Assembly: GCA_002395405.1 (NCBI GenBank)
Contig: DGWX01000073.1
Location: 1-50,693 of the forward strand
Reading direction: 5' to 3'
DNA length: 50,693 nt
Origin: Christensenella sp. UBA4247
GTDB taxonomy: Bacteria > Bacillota > Clostridia > Christensenellales > CAG-1252
Part shown: piece after piece, positions 15,748 to 22,749 of the stretch
How positions within the stretch are numbered: position 1 is the stretch's first letter
Layout: each line of letters begins with the position of its first letter
Notes under the pieces: model-generated
The model's input: the letters and a program-made list of their open reading frames with translations, nothing else
What the model was told of the DNA's origin: nothing
Databases searched by the model: none
Made by a program: the position numbers and the translations under genes

Positions 15748-17883
15748 ATGGATAAAAACACCGTAAAAAAATCAAAAAACGTTTTTATAAAGGGCAAACC
15801 GAAAGACGGGAAAGTAACCGTCGTTAAACTCGATCGCAGTTTTGCTTCTTTGATCATTCAAAATTCCAAATTAAAGGAATTCTATTCCAAAATCAAAAAC
15901 TATTGTCTTTCTTTCGAAGGGGTAAAGGCTCGCTCTTCTTGGGGCGCGGAAAGTTTTACTACGGGGAAAGATACCCTCGTTAAACTCGTTGTTCGCGGGG
16001 GTGCTTTATGCCTTTGTTTCGCGCTTTCTCCCGAGTCCTACGATCCCTCCGAATATCCGCATCAGGATCTTTCTCACTTGAAAACCTACGAGAACACGCC
16101 GATGCTCGTTCCCGTTCGAAACGCCGCCGATTATAAGGTTGCCAGAAGGCTTTCCGCCGACGCTTTTACGACGCATTTCGTTTATTCGCTGGAATTTCCG
16201 AAAGAGGTGGATTACGTTAAGCAACTTCCCTCGGAATCGGACGAAGCTCTTATCAAGAAAAAGCTCATCAAAGCGACCGAATCGACGATGAAAGTGTCGG
16301 ACGCGGAAAAATTGGTCGCAGCCGCGGCGGAAGAAGAGGAAAAAGCGGAAATCGAGATGAACGACGTTTGGGAATCCGCTCCCAAGAAAGAACCCAAGAA
16401 GAGAAAGCCGAAAAAGGAAGAGACTCCCGAACCCCTTCCCGAAGATCTCCCTCAAAGAGACGAGATCCAAGAAAACGAAAACGAGGAAAAGCCCGCTTCG
16501 GAAGAAGTCAAGGCGCCGCTCTTCGTTACCCGCTACGACAGAAGTTTTCTTTCTCGCATTATCCAAAACGAAAAGGCGAAAGCCTTTTATTCCGATCTTA
16601 AAAATTATTGCCTTGCCCTCGGCTTAAAATCGCGCCTCTCTTGGGCGGCGGAAAGTTTCTATTTGGGAAGAAAAACGTACGCGAAAGCCAAAGTACGCGG
16701 AAAAACCCTTCGCGTGTATTTGGCGCTCGATCCTACCTTGTTCGAGATCGCGAAATATCATCATACGGACGCGTCGGATAAAAAGGCATACGCGGACTAT
16801 CCGATGATGGTCAGAGTAAAATCTCCGCTGGGGCTTAAAAGAGCGAAAAACCTCATCGCCTTGGCGGCGGCGGAAAGAAACCTTACGGAAAAGGACGCCT
16901 CCAAGGTCGATTACGCTTCTCTTCTGCCTTACGAGGAAACGGACGCTCTTATCGAAAAGGGGTTGATCAAAGAATACGAGGCGAAGGCTGCCTCCTTCCC
17001 GAGGGGTCTATCCGAACGCGGGCAGGATAAAGAGATCGAGGAAGACGATATCGAAGACGTAGATTTCGATTTGGCGGATGAGGAAGACGCCCAAAGCGAC
17101 GCGACCGGTAGCGAAGAAAACGAAGAGATCGAGGACGTTGTTTTCGATTTGCTCGACGGAGAGACAAGCAAGGAAAGCGAGGAAGAGGAGATCGAGGACG
17201 TTTCCTTCGAACTTGCGGAAGAGGAAAACGCCGACGGTAGCGACGAGGAGGAAGACGTCGAATTCGAACTTGCGGAGGAAGAAGCGCCGAACGGGGAGCT
17301 TCTTTCGGACGGAAAGGGCGATATGAATTCATACGATCCCGTGGACCTTGCCGGACGATACGTAACGTTGAAAAAATACGTTCGCGGATTTACCGCGAAA
17401 TTGAAGCAAGGGGCGCACGAAAGGAAAGAATACTATACCGCGATCAAAACGGAACTGCTTTCCTGCAAGGGCGTAAAGATCCGCGACAGTTTCCCCGGAG
17501 AAACCTTTTACAAGGGCAGGGATACCCTCTTGAAGTCGCGCATACGCGGAAAGACGCTTTGTTTGTTCTTCGCCCTGAACGTGGACGATTATAAGCAAAC
17601 CGTTTATCACCAGCAATATATGGGCGAAATCAAAGCTTACGAGGCAACTCCGATGATGATCCGAATCAAAAGCGAGCAGGGGTTGACCCGCGCGCTTCGC
17701 CTCGTGGAAGAACTCGTTCGCGTTCATTCTCTCGAAAAAAGCGCGACGCCGCCTTCGAACGTTCGCAGCGAATATTTATACGAAGAAACGGCCGACCTCG
17801 TTCAAAAAGGACTCGTAAAGACAAAGCTCGTTTCCGTTCCTTATTACGAAGCGCAAGAACTTTTGAAGAAGCAAAATAAATAA
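15748..17883 (+). CDS. Three-copy repeated-domain protein with acidic linker, unknown function
   Basis: A 711-residue protein with no signal peptide or membrane helix. I do not recognise a named family. One domain occurs three times, at residues about 26-178, 258-412 and 540-700. Shared features: a (D)RSF start, IIQN.K...FY..(I/L)KNYCL, SW.AESF..G+.T, VRGK.L...(F/Y).AL, a YH or YP segment, PM(M/L)VRVKS, and a closing ET(D)AL(I/V).KGL(I/V)K. The first linker (179-257) is Lys/Glu/Pro-rich. The second (413-535) is strongly acidic and holds four imperfect repeats of the form EIEDVxFxLAxEE. It is monocistronic, with its own promoter and terminator, between add and dtd. The many charged residues suggest a cytoplasmic scaffold or nucleic-acid or protein binder, but that is inference. 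Confidence 0.8.
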   Translation: MDKNTVKKSKNVFIKGKPKDGKVTVVKLDRSFASLIIQNSKLKEFYSKIKNYCLSFEGVKARSSWGAESFTTGKDTLVKLVVRGGALCLCFALSPESYDPSEYPHQDLSHLKTYENTPMLVPVRNAADYKVARRLSADAFTTHFVYSLEFPKEVDYVKQLPSESDEALIKKKLIKATESTMKVSDAEKLVAAAAEEEEKAEIEMNDVWESAPKKEPKKRKPKKEETPEPLPEDLPQRDEIQENENEEKPASEEVKAPLFVTRYDRSFLSRIIQNEKAKAFYSDLKNYCLALGLKSRLSWAAESFYLGRKTYAKAKVRGKTLRVYLALDPTLFEIAKYHHTDASDKKAYADYPMMVRVKSPLGLKRAKNLIALAAAERNLTEKDASKVDYASLLPYEETDALIEKGLIKEYEAKAASFPRGLSERGQDKEIEEDDIEDVDFDLADEEDAQSDATGSEENEEIEDVVFDLLDGETSKESEEEEIEDVSFELAEEENADGSDEEEDVEFELAEEEAPNGELLSDGKGDMNSYDPVDLAGRYVTLKKYVRGFTAKLKQGAHERKEYYTAIKTELLSCKGVKIRDSFPGETFYKGRDTLLKSRIRGKTLCLFFALNVDDYKQTVYHQQYMGEIKAYEATPMMIRIKSEQGLTRALRLVEELVRVHSLEKSATPPSNVRSEYLYEETADLVQKGLVKTKLVSVPYYEAQELLKKQNK

Positions 17884-17911
17884 AAAAAGCGGCGACGAGC
17901 CGCTTTTTTTT
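17884..17911. terminator. Bidirectional terminator
   Basis: AAAAAGCGGC, loop GACGA and GCCGCTTTTT form a 10-bp stem with A/T flanks between the three-domain gene and dtd, which converge here. Confidence 0.85.
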
Positions 17912-18341
17912 AATAAAGGATTGTAACGGGACCGTCGTTCGTTTGCAGGATCTCCATATCCGCTCCGAACACGCCCTTTTTTACGGGGACGCCGAGAGAG
18001 GCGATTTTATTTGAAAAATATTCGTATATTTCGTTTGCTCTTTCCGGTCGTTCCGCGCCCGAAAACCCGGGGCGATTGCCGTGAGATACGTCCGCAAGCA
18101 GGGTGAACTGGGAAATGGAAAGGATCTCACCCGAAACGTCTTTGACCGAAAGGTTCATTTTCCCGTTTTCATCTTCGAAAATGCGAAGTTTAACGAGTTT
18201 TTCCGCGAGAAAATCGGCGGACGCGAACGTATCGCCCGCTGCCACGCCGACGTACACCGCGAGACCTTTTCCGATCTCGCTAACGAGTTTGTTATCCACC
18301 GAAAGACGGGCGTTTTTTACCCTTTGAACGACGAGTTTCAT
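17910..18341 (-). CDS. dtd: D-aminoacyl-tRNA deacylase
   Basis: A 143-residue cytoplasmic enzyme that removes D-amino acids (and glycine mischarged on tRNA-Ala) from tRNA. The N-terminal MKLVVQRVKNA, the SISQFTLLADVSHGNRPGF segment with the SQFTL motif near residue 77-81, and the C-terminal TNDGPVTI with the Gly-cisPro element are diagnostic. Length is standard. It follows deoC with an ATGA overlap and shares its promoter. The stop lies inside the terminator T-run. Confidence 0.96.
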   Translation of the reverse strand: MKLVVQRVKNARLSVDNKLVSEIGKGLAVYVGVAAGDTFASADFLAEKLVKLRIFEDENGKMNLSVKDVSGEILSISQFTLLADVSHGNRPGFSGAERPERANEIYEYFSNKIASLGVPVKKGVFGADMEILQTNDGPVTILY

Positions 18342-18994
18342 TTTTTCAAATAGTTTTTGATGATGGCGCTTGCGCCGATCCGATCCGCCCCCGCGTTAAG
18401 AAAAGCGAAGCCGTCTTCCGCCGTGCGAATACCGCCCGCGGCTTTGATCTTAACGTTTTTTCCGATATATTTTTTGAAGAGAGCCACGTCGTCTAACGTG
18501 GCGCCCGCTTTGGAAAAGCCGGTGCTGGTTTTGATATAGTCCGCGCCAGCCTTTGTTACGCAGCGGCAAAGCTCGATCTTTTCCTTTTGCGTCAGAAGGC
18601 AGGTCTCTATGATGACCTTCAACGTTCTCCCGGCGGCGGCCTTTTTGATCTCGCGGATCTCGCGGAGAACAAAATCGTAATCGCCGTCTTTTACTCGGTT
18701 TACGTTTATGACCATATCGATCTCGTCCGCTCCGTTTCGAACGGCGTCCTCCGTTTCGAAAACTTTGCTCTCCGTCGTGGAATAACCGTTCGGAAATCCG
18801 ATCACGGTACACACACGAACGGTTTTGACCTGCGCTCTCGCGTCTTTTACGAAGCTCGGCGGAACGCAAACGCTCGCGGCGCCCGCTTCCTCCGCTTCGC
18901 GGATCAGAGAGGCGAGGTCTTCTTTCGTGGCGGTTTCGGAAAGAAGGGTATGATCGATTTTCGAAAACAAGTATTTGAGGTCGGCTGAATCCAT
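18338..18994 (-). CDS. deoC: Deoxyribose-phosphate aldolase
   Basis: A 218-residue class I aldolase that splits 2-deoxyribose 5-phosphate into glyceraldehyde 3-phosphate and acetaldehyde during nucleoside breakdown. Seen: IDHTLL near residue 13, VCTVIGFPNGYSTTESKVFE, DEIDMVINV, the proton-relay Lys region LKVIIETCLL, and the Schiff-base Lys in YIKTSTGF near residue 155, then KAAGGIRT and GASAI. ATG 18994 follows AAAGGAG. It leads a two-gene operon with dtd and has a consensus promoter. With add and the phosphorylase at 37.3 kb it outlines nucleoside salvage. Confidence 0.96.
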   Translation of the reverse strand: MDSADLKYLFSKIDHTLLSETATKEDLASLIREAEEAGAASVCVPPSFVKDARAQVKTVRVCTVIGFPNGYSTTESKVFETEDAVRNGADEIDMVINVNRVKDGDYDFVLREIREIKKAAAGRTLKVIIETCLLTQKEKIELCRCVTKAGADYIKTSTGFSKAGATLDDVALFKKYIGKNVKIKAAGGIRTAEDGFAFLNAGADRIGASAIIKNYLKK

Positions 18995-19047
18995 CTTGAT
19001 CGCTCCTTTCCCGATCGATAAGCGCTTCGGGATCTTTTGCGCTTTTC

Positions 19048-19076
19048 ATTATAAAGGAAGCGCCGCCCGCTGTCAA
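19048..19076 (-). promoter_or_regulatory. Consensus sigma-A promoter of deoC-dtd
   Basis: On the minus strand TTGACA (19076-19071) and TATAAT (19053-19048) are both perfect and 17 bp apart, about 50 bp before the deoC start. Confidence 0.85.
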
Positions 19077-19170
19077 CGGCGTGAGGAAAAGAGTAGAGGG
19101 CTCAAAAAAAAGAAAAGTCCTTTATTCGTCACGAAGCGCGGTTTCTTTTCATAAACTGAAAAGACCGCTC

Positions 19171-19199
19171 TTGCCTCGTCTTGACAAAGGTGTTACAAT
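19171..19199 (+). promoter_or_regulatory. Probable promoter of the uridine-kinase-family gene
   Basis: TTGCCT (19171-19176) and TACAAT (19194-19199) are 17 bp apart. The leader to ATG 19218 would be only about 12 nt and contains AGAGGG. Confidence 0.45.
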
Positions 19200-19217
19200 G
19201 AGTAAGAGGGCAAAACG

Positions 19218-20141
19218 ATGATCGATTGGGCAAAAATGGAGCAATTTGCAAAGCAAAGACTGTCTTCGCTGATTTATAACAGCGAGTTTAATTTCGATTC
19301 GCAGGTCATTAAGATCGCGGATAAAATATACAATAAAAAATCCGTTCGGATGATTATGATCGCGGGGCCTTCCGCCAGCGGGAAAACGACCTTTGCCAAC
19401 CTTCTTGCCGATCGATTGGAATTTCGCGGCGTAAAGGTTCATCGCATTTCCACGGACGACTTTTTCATAGACCGAGATAAGATCGAGATCCTGCCTTCCG
19501 GCGTTCGCGACTTCGATTCGCTTTCCGCAATGGACGTTCAATTGTTGACCTTTACCCTCGAAAGCATTCTCGAAGGGAAAAAAGTCGTCGTTCCGTCTTT
19601 CGATTTCGTTCGGGGCGAACGAAGCGGCGAAACAAGGGAGATCGAAGCGGAAGAAGAGGACGTTACGATCGTGGAGGGCATTCACGCCTTAAACCCCGTC
19701 GTTCTCGGGAAATATGCGATCGACGGCGAAAGAGTGGAGGGCGTTTATATTTCTCCGCGGCGCGAGTTCGCGCTTCCGAGCGGAAGGCACGTGGCTCCCG
19801 TTGAGCTTCGCCTTTTGCGCCGCATTTTGCGCGATTATTATTCGCGCGGCTATTCACTCCAAGATACCCTTCTTCAATGGGAGGAAGTTTTAAAAGCGGA
19901 AAAAGTGTATATCTATCCCTACGTTTATAAAGCGGGTTATACGGTGGATAGCGTGTATGATTACGAGCTGCTCGTTTACAAACGTTGCTTGGGAAACGCA
20001 TTGGACGCTTTTCCGCATCCTTGGACGGATAATATCCGCGAGGCGCTGAAAGAGGTCGCGCTGATCCCGGATATGACCATTCCCGAAACTTCGCTTTTGA
20101 ACGAATTTATCAAAGGCGGCAAAGTAGGGGAGAAAGAGTAA
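19218..20141 (+). CDS. Uridine kinase / phosphoribulokinase-family nucleoside kinase
   Basis: A 307-residue P-loop kinase. The Walker A motif IAGPSASGKTTFANLLADRL is near residue 48, RISTDDFFIDRD near 77 supplies the acidic metal residue, and VTIVEGIHALNP near 150 is the family's Glu-Gly-Ile motif. It fits the uridine-kinase-like enzymes found fused to ThrRS-type TGS domains, but here only the kinase part is present; the N-terminal 40 residues are a short helical lead. Uridine phosphorylation is the likeliest reaction but other nucleosides are possible. It converges on the SLOG gene with only nine bases between the stops. Confidence 0.85.
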   Translation: MIDWAKMEQFAKQRLSSLIYNSEFNFDSQVIKIADKIYNKKSVRMIMIAGPSASGKTTFANLLADRLEFRGVKVHRISTDDFFIDRDKIEILPSGVRDFDSLSAMDVQLLTFTLESILEGKKVVVPSFDFVRGERSGETREIEAEEEDVTIVEGIHALNPVVLGKYAIDGERVEGVYISPRREFALPSGRHVAPVELRLLRRILRDYYSRGYSLQDTLLQWEEVLKAEKVYIYPYVYKAGYTVDSVYDYELLVYKRCLGNALDAFPHPWTDNIREALKEVALIPDMTIPETSLLNEFIKGGKVGEKE

Positions 20142-20150
20142 AACGCATCG

Positions 20151-20690
20151 TTAAAATTCGAAAAACGGGAAATCTTTTTGAAATTTGCTTCTCGTATCTT
20201 CATAGTCAACGAGCGGTTCCTGCGGTGAGGACGGAACGTGTAAATTATAAAACCGTTTTTTTATCGAAGTACAATATTGACTGACGTCTTGCCATATTTC
20301 TTTATTCGCCGAACGATTGATATAGCATATAACGATATCGCTTTTATCGATCAAGGTTCGATTTCTTTCGATCGCAAAACGAACATACGGAACTCGTTCT
20401 TCTTCGTTGATTATTTTTCCTTCCAAACCGATCCCCGTGTTTTTATACTTTTCGCGCAATTGGAGAGCGGTTCGATTGTCGTTGTATAACATTGTAATTT
20501 CAAAAGGTCTGTAATCTTGCAATAGCTCTTTGAAGACTTCCGCAGCTAATTGCGTGTACGTTCCGTAAACGGGGATAATAAAATTCCGTACGCCCTGAAC
20601 GATCAGATCTTTGATCAATTCTCGCAGAATTCTTTTGTCCCTTCCGTAATGGCGAATGATAGTTTCTTCTATAAGAAAACAAGCAATCAT
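20151..20690 (-). CDS. SLOG-superfamily (YpsA/DUF1273-like) protein, divergent
   Basis: A 179-residue protein, starting at ATG 20690 with GGGGG seven bases upstream. The overall order fits the YpsA/DUF1273 branch of the SLOG (Rossmann-like) nucleotide-binding superfamily: a short first strand, an amphipathic helix (ILRELIKDLIVQGVRNFIIPVYGTY, about 20-45), EITMLYND, and the late motif RFAIERNRTLIDKSDIVICYINRS (about 108-131) that matches the family RNxxMxDxSDxxIxY. The N-terminal FTGHR signature is lost (ACFLIEETIIRHYG), so this is a divergent member. SLOG proteins often sense or process nucleotides in defence or stress. The gene is visibly richer in A/T than its neighbours and stands alone. 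Confidence 0.6.
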   Translation of the reverse strand: MIACFLIEETIIRHYGRDKRILRELIKDLIVQGVRNFIIPVYGTYTQLAAEVFKELLQDYRPFEITMLYNDNRTALQLREKYKNTGIGLEGKIINEEERVPYVRFAIERNRTLIDKSDIVICYINRSANKEIWQDVSQYCTSIKKRFYNLHVPSSPQEPLVDYEDTRSKFQKDFPFFEF

Positions 20691-20710
20691 ATATACCCCC
20701 GAAAATAAGA

Positions 20711-20854
20711 TGCCGCCTCTTGCGAGACGGCAAATATAACTATGCCCGCGCAAGTTCGCGAAAACATTCGAATATTCCCAATGGGGATATAAGTGCTAAG
20801 GCATAATTACCGAATTATGCCCCATTGGGGAAAAAAGATTCGAAATGTTTTCGC
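20711..20854 (-). ncRNA. Structured 5' leader of the SLOG gene
   Basis: Two hairpins lie between the promoter and the SLOG start. The distal one (20758-20854, 97 nt) has outer arms GCGAAAACATTCGAAT against its complement with one bulge, inner arms CCAATGG / CCATTGG, and a terminal 9-bp stem GGCATAATT / AATTATGCC with a 4-nt loop. The proximal one (20711-20732) is a 9-bp stem closed by a GCAA tetraloop on the transcript and followed by UCUUAUUUU, so it could act as an attenuator. The predicted transcript begins exactly at the base of the large hairpin. A decayed MITE-like element is an alternative reading. Confidence 0.55.
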
Positions 20855-20860
20855 AGTTTC

Positions 20861-20889
20861 AGTATGCCACGTTTGTTTGAAAAAGTCAA
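20861..20889 (-). promoter_or_regulatory. Probable promoter of the SLOG gene and its leader
   Basis: On the minus strand TTGACT (20889-20884) and CATACT (20866-20861) are 17 bp apart. Transcription would start near 20854, the first base of the large hairpin. Confidence 0.55.
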
Positions 20890-20994
20890 CGTTAATTCCG
20901 ATCGAGAAAGGGGAAAAGGCAACAGATCGCAGCGTCCATATAGCGAATCCTATACAAGTTTCGAAAAAAATAACAAATAATCATTTTTCTTTTA

Positions 20995-21023
20995 TTGACG
21001 GGTTTTAGGCTCGATGCTATAAT
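20995..21023 (+). promoter_or_regulatory. Sigma-A promoter of the zur-znu operon
   Basis: TTGACG (20995-21000) and a perfect TATAAT (21018-21023) are 17 bp apart. A palindromic operator starts two bases after the -10 element. Confidence 0.85.
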
Positions 21024-21024
21024 G

Positions 21025-21047
21025 AATTTGCGAATCAGTCGCAAATT
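21025..21047 (+). promoter_or_regulatory. Palindromic operator, candidate Zur box
   Basis: AATTTGCGA, ATCAG and TCGCAAATT form a perfect 9-bp inverted repeat lying over the expected transcription start, directly upstream of a Fur-family repressor gene. Autoregulation by that repressor is the natural reading. Confidence 0.65.
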
Positions 21048-21057
21048 GAGAGAAACG

Positions 21058-21453
21058 ATGTCATACGCAACCGAGCAGAGAAAACTGATTTTGGATTATT
21101 TTATCGGAAAGACGGACGAATCCGTAACCGCCCTTGAAATCGCAGAGGCGCTTTCTTCTTTCGTCAGCAAAAGCGCGATCTATCGCAATCTTGCGCTTAT
21201 GGAAAAGGAAGGGGAGATCGTACGCGTGCAGAAGGGGAAGGATCGCGCGGTGGCGTATCGCTATGCCGCAAGCGGAAAGTGCGCCGGAAAGATCCATATT
21301 TCCTGCCTTCGCTGCGGTAAAACGGAGCACGTGTCCGCCGAAGCCGCCGCGCCTTTCGAGCGCGCGCTCAAAGAAAAAGACGGATTTTCTTTAAGTAGGG
21401 GCGAATGCCTGCTGTACGGCGTTTGCAAAGATTGCGCGGGAGGCGGAAAATGA
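21058..21453 (+). CDS. zur: Fur-family regulator, probably the zinc repressor Zur
   Basis: A 131-residue metalloregulator. Residues about 5-80 form the winged helix (RKLILDYFIGKTDESVTALEIAEAL, then SKSAIYRNLALMEKEGEI, the recognition region). The dimerisation domain carries two structural-Zn CxxC pairs, CLRCG near residue 82 and CKDC near 124, with KIHISC supplying a His. ATG 21058 is the start: earlier codons in the frame lie within the promoter. I favour Zur over Fur or PerR because the following genes encode a zinc-type ABC importer. It overlaps the next gene by ATGA. Confidence 0.82.
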   Translation: MSYATEQRKLILDYFIGKTDESVTALEIAEALSSFVSKSAIYRNLALMEKEGEIVRVQKGKDRAVAYRYAASGKCAGKIHISCLRCGKTEHVSAEAAAPFERALKEKDGFSLSRGECLLYGVCKDCAGGGK

Positions 21454-21728
21454 GAAAGTACCTTCGCCCGCTTGCTTTGATCCTTTCGATTTTGATGCTT
21501 TTTTCTTTCGCATACGTGGGCGCGGAGAGCGCGCATCACGAATGCCAAGGGGAGAACTGCCCGACCTGCGATCTTCTTCAGGTCGCCGGATCGCTTTTCG
21601 CGCTTGCTTCGATCCTTTTGATCGCCCTTTTCAGGGGAAGTATTTCCTCGTTTGACACGGAGGAAAACGAAAATAAAATTTTCTCTTTTGATTCTCTCGT
21701 TTCGCTGAAAGTAAAATTGTCGGATTGA
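21450..21728 (+). CDS. Small two-helix membrane protein with HHxC...CxxC motif
   Basis: A 92-residue protein that starts in the zur stop codon (ATGA). It has two hydrophobic helices (about 6-23 and 43-62) and between them, on the outer face by the positive-inside rule, the segment AHHECQGENCPTC (28-40), which offers two His and three Cys as possible metal ligands. The C-terminal 30 residues are polar. I know no named family. Position between the repressor and the importer, and the ligand set, suggest zinc handling at the membrane surface; this is inference. Confidence 0.75.
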   Translation: MRKYLRPLALILSILMLFSFAYVGAESAHHECQGENCPTCDLLQVAGSLFALASILLIALFRGSISSFDTEENENKIFSFDSLVSLKVKLSD

Positions 21729-21770
21729 ACCTCCTTTCGCATCGGAACGAAACGTTTTTTGAAGGAGGTT
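21728..21770 (+). promoter_or_regulatory. Hairpin that hides the znuA ribosome-binding site
   Basis: AACCTCCTT (21728-21736) is perfectly complementary to AAGGAGGTT (21762-21770), which is the znuA Shine-Dalgarno region. The 25-nt loop contains a small competing stem TTTCG / CGAAA and then CGTTTTTT, which may act as a weak terminator. The layout suggests translational or attenuation control inside the operon. Confidence 0.6.
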
Positions 21771-21774
21771 TATA

Positions 21775-22737
21775 ATGAAAAAGAAAATTACATTAGTTTT
21801 AATTGCCCTTATAACGGCGCTGTCTTGCGCTTGTATCTTCGCGTCCTGCAAAAAGGCGGACGACGGGAAGGTCAAAGTGGTTTGCACGATTTTCCCCGAA
21901 TACGATTGGGTCATGAACGTGGTGGGGGAAAAAGTCGATTCCGTTTCCGTTACGCTTCTTGAAGACAGCGGCGCGGATCTTCATTCCTATCAGCCGAGCG
22001 TTGCCGATATTGCGGCGATCGCAGAGGCGGACGTTTTTTTGTATGTCGGCGGCGAGTCGGACGATTGGGTGAAAGACATTCTGCGCAGCGTTAAAAACAA
22101 AAAGATGCGCGCGCTGAATTTATTGGAACTTCTCGGCGATCGGGCGGTCACGGAAGAATTCGCGGAAGGAATGGAACGCGAAGAAGAGGAAGAGGGGGGG
22201 CTTGACGAACACGTTTGGCTTTCCTTAAAAAACGCCGCCTTCTTCGTTCGAAAGATCGCAGACGTTTTAGCGGAAATAGACTCGGACGGAAAAGAAGCGT
22301 ACGAATCCAATGCGGAGAGCTACATTCGCTCTTTGCGCGAGCTGGATGATGCTTACGCCGCCGCGGTGCGGAGCGCCCCGCGCGACACGATCCTATTCGG
22401 GGATCGCTTCCCGTTCCGTTATCTCGTTCGCGATTACGATCTTAGCTATTACGCCGCGTTCGTAGGCTGTTCGGCGGAAGTAAACGCGAGTTTCGAAACC
22501 ATCGCTTTTTTGTCGAACAAAGTAAACGAACTCGGGCTGAAAGTAATACTGAAACTCGAAAATTCGAAAAGCGATATTGCGGAAAGCATTAAGAACAATT
22601 CCGCCGCGAAAAATCAAACCATTTTGGTTTTGGATTCCCTTCAATCGGCGAATCGAAAAGAGTACGCTGCCGGAAGAAATTATCTTTCCGTTATGGAGAA
22701 AAATCTCGAAGTGTTGAAAAAAGCGCTTGCCGCATAA
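21775..22737 (+). CDS. znuA: Zinc-type ABC transporter substrate-binding lipoprotein
   Basis: A 320-residue secreted lipoprotein: basic start, hydrophobic stretch and a Cys near residue 25 (IFASCKK). The family fold is clear from KVVCTIFPEYDWVMNVVG, LLEDSGADLHSYQPS (H70, first ligand) and DEHVWLSL (H146, second ligand). The flexible loop before H146 is acidic (MEREEEEEGG) instead of His-rich. The third His of the common SHDAFGY motif is replaced (FGDRFPFRYL), so the metal site differs from typical ZnuA. It delivers metal to ZnuCB, encoded next. The strong ribosome-binding site can be sequestered by a hairpin. Confidence 0.85.
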   Translation: MKKKITLVLIALITALSCACIFASCKKADDGKVKVVCTIFPEYDWVMNVVGEKVDSVSVTLLEDSGADLHSYQPSVADIAAIAEADVFLYVGGESDDWVKDILRSVKNKKMRALNLLELLGDRAVTEEFAEGMEREEEEEGGLDEHVWLSLKNAAFFVRKIADVLAEIDSDGKEAYESNAESYIRSLRELDDAYAAAVRSAPRDTILFGDRFPFRYLVRDYDLSYYAAFVGCSAEVNASFETIAFLSNKVNELGLKVILKLENSKSDIAESIKNNSAAKNQTILVLDSLQSANRKEYAAGRNYLSVMEKNLEVLKKALAA

Positions 22738-22749
22738 AAAAGGAGAACT

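Noticed and set aside
19181..19199. TTGACA and TACAAT near 19190 as one promoter
   Set aside because: They are only seven bases apart; TTGCCT at 19171 gives the proper 17-bp spacing instead.
20758..20854. The large hairpin as a terminator of the uridine-kinase gene or of upstream transcription
   Set aside because: It lies beyond the SLOG gene and has no T-run on either side at its base; it fits a leader element better.
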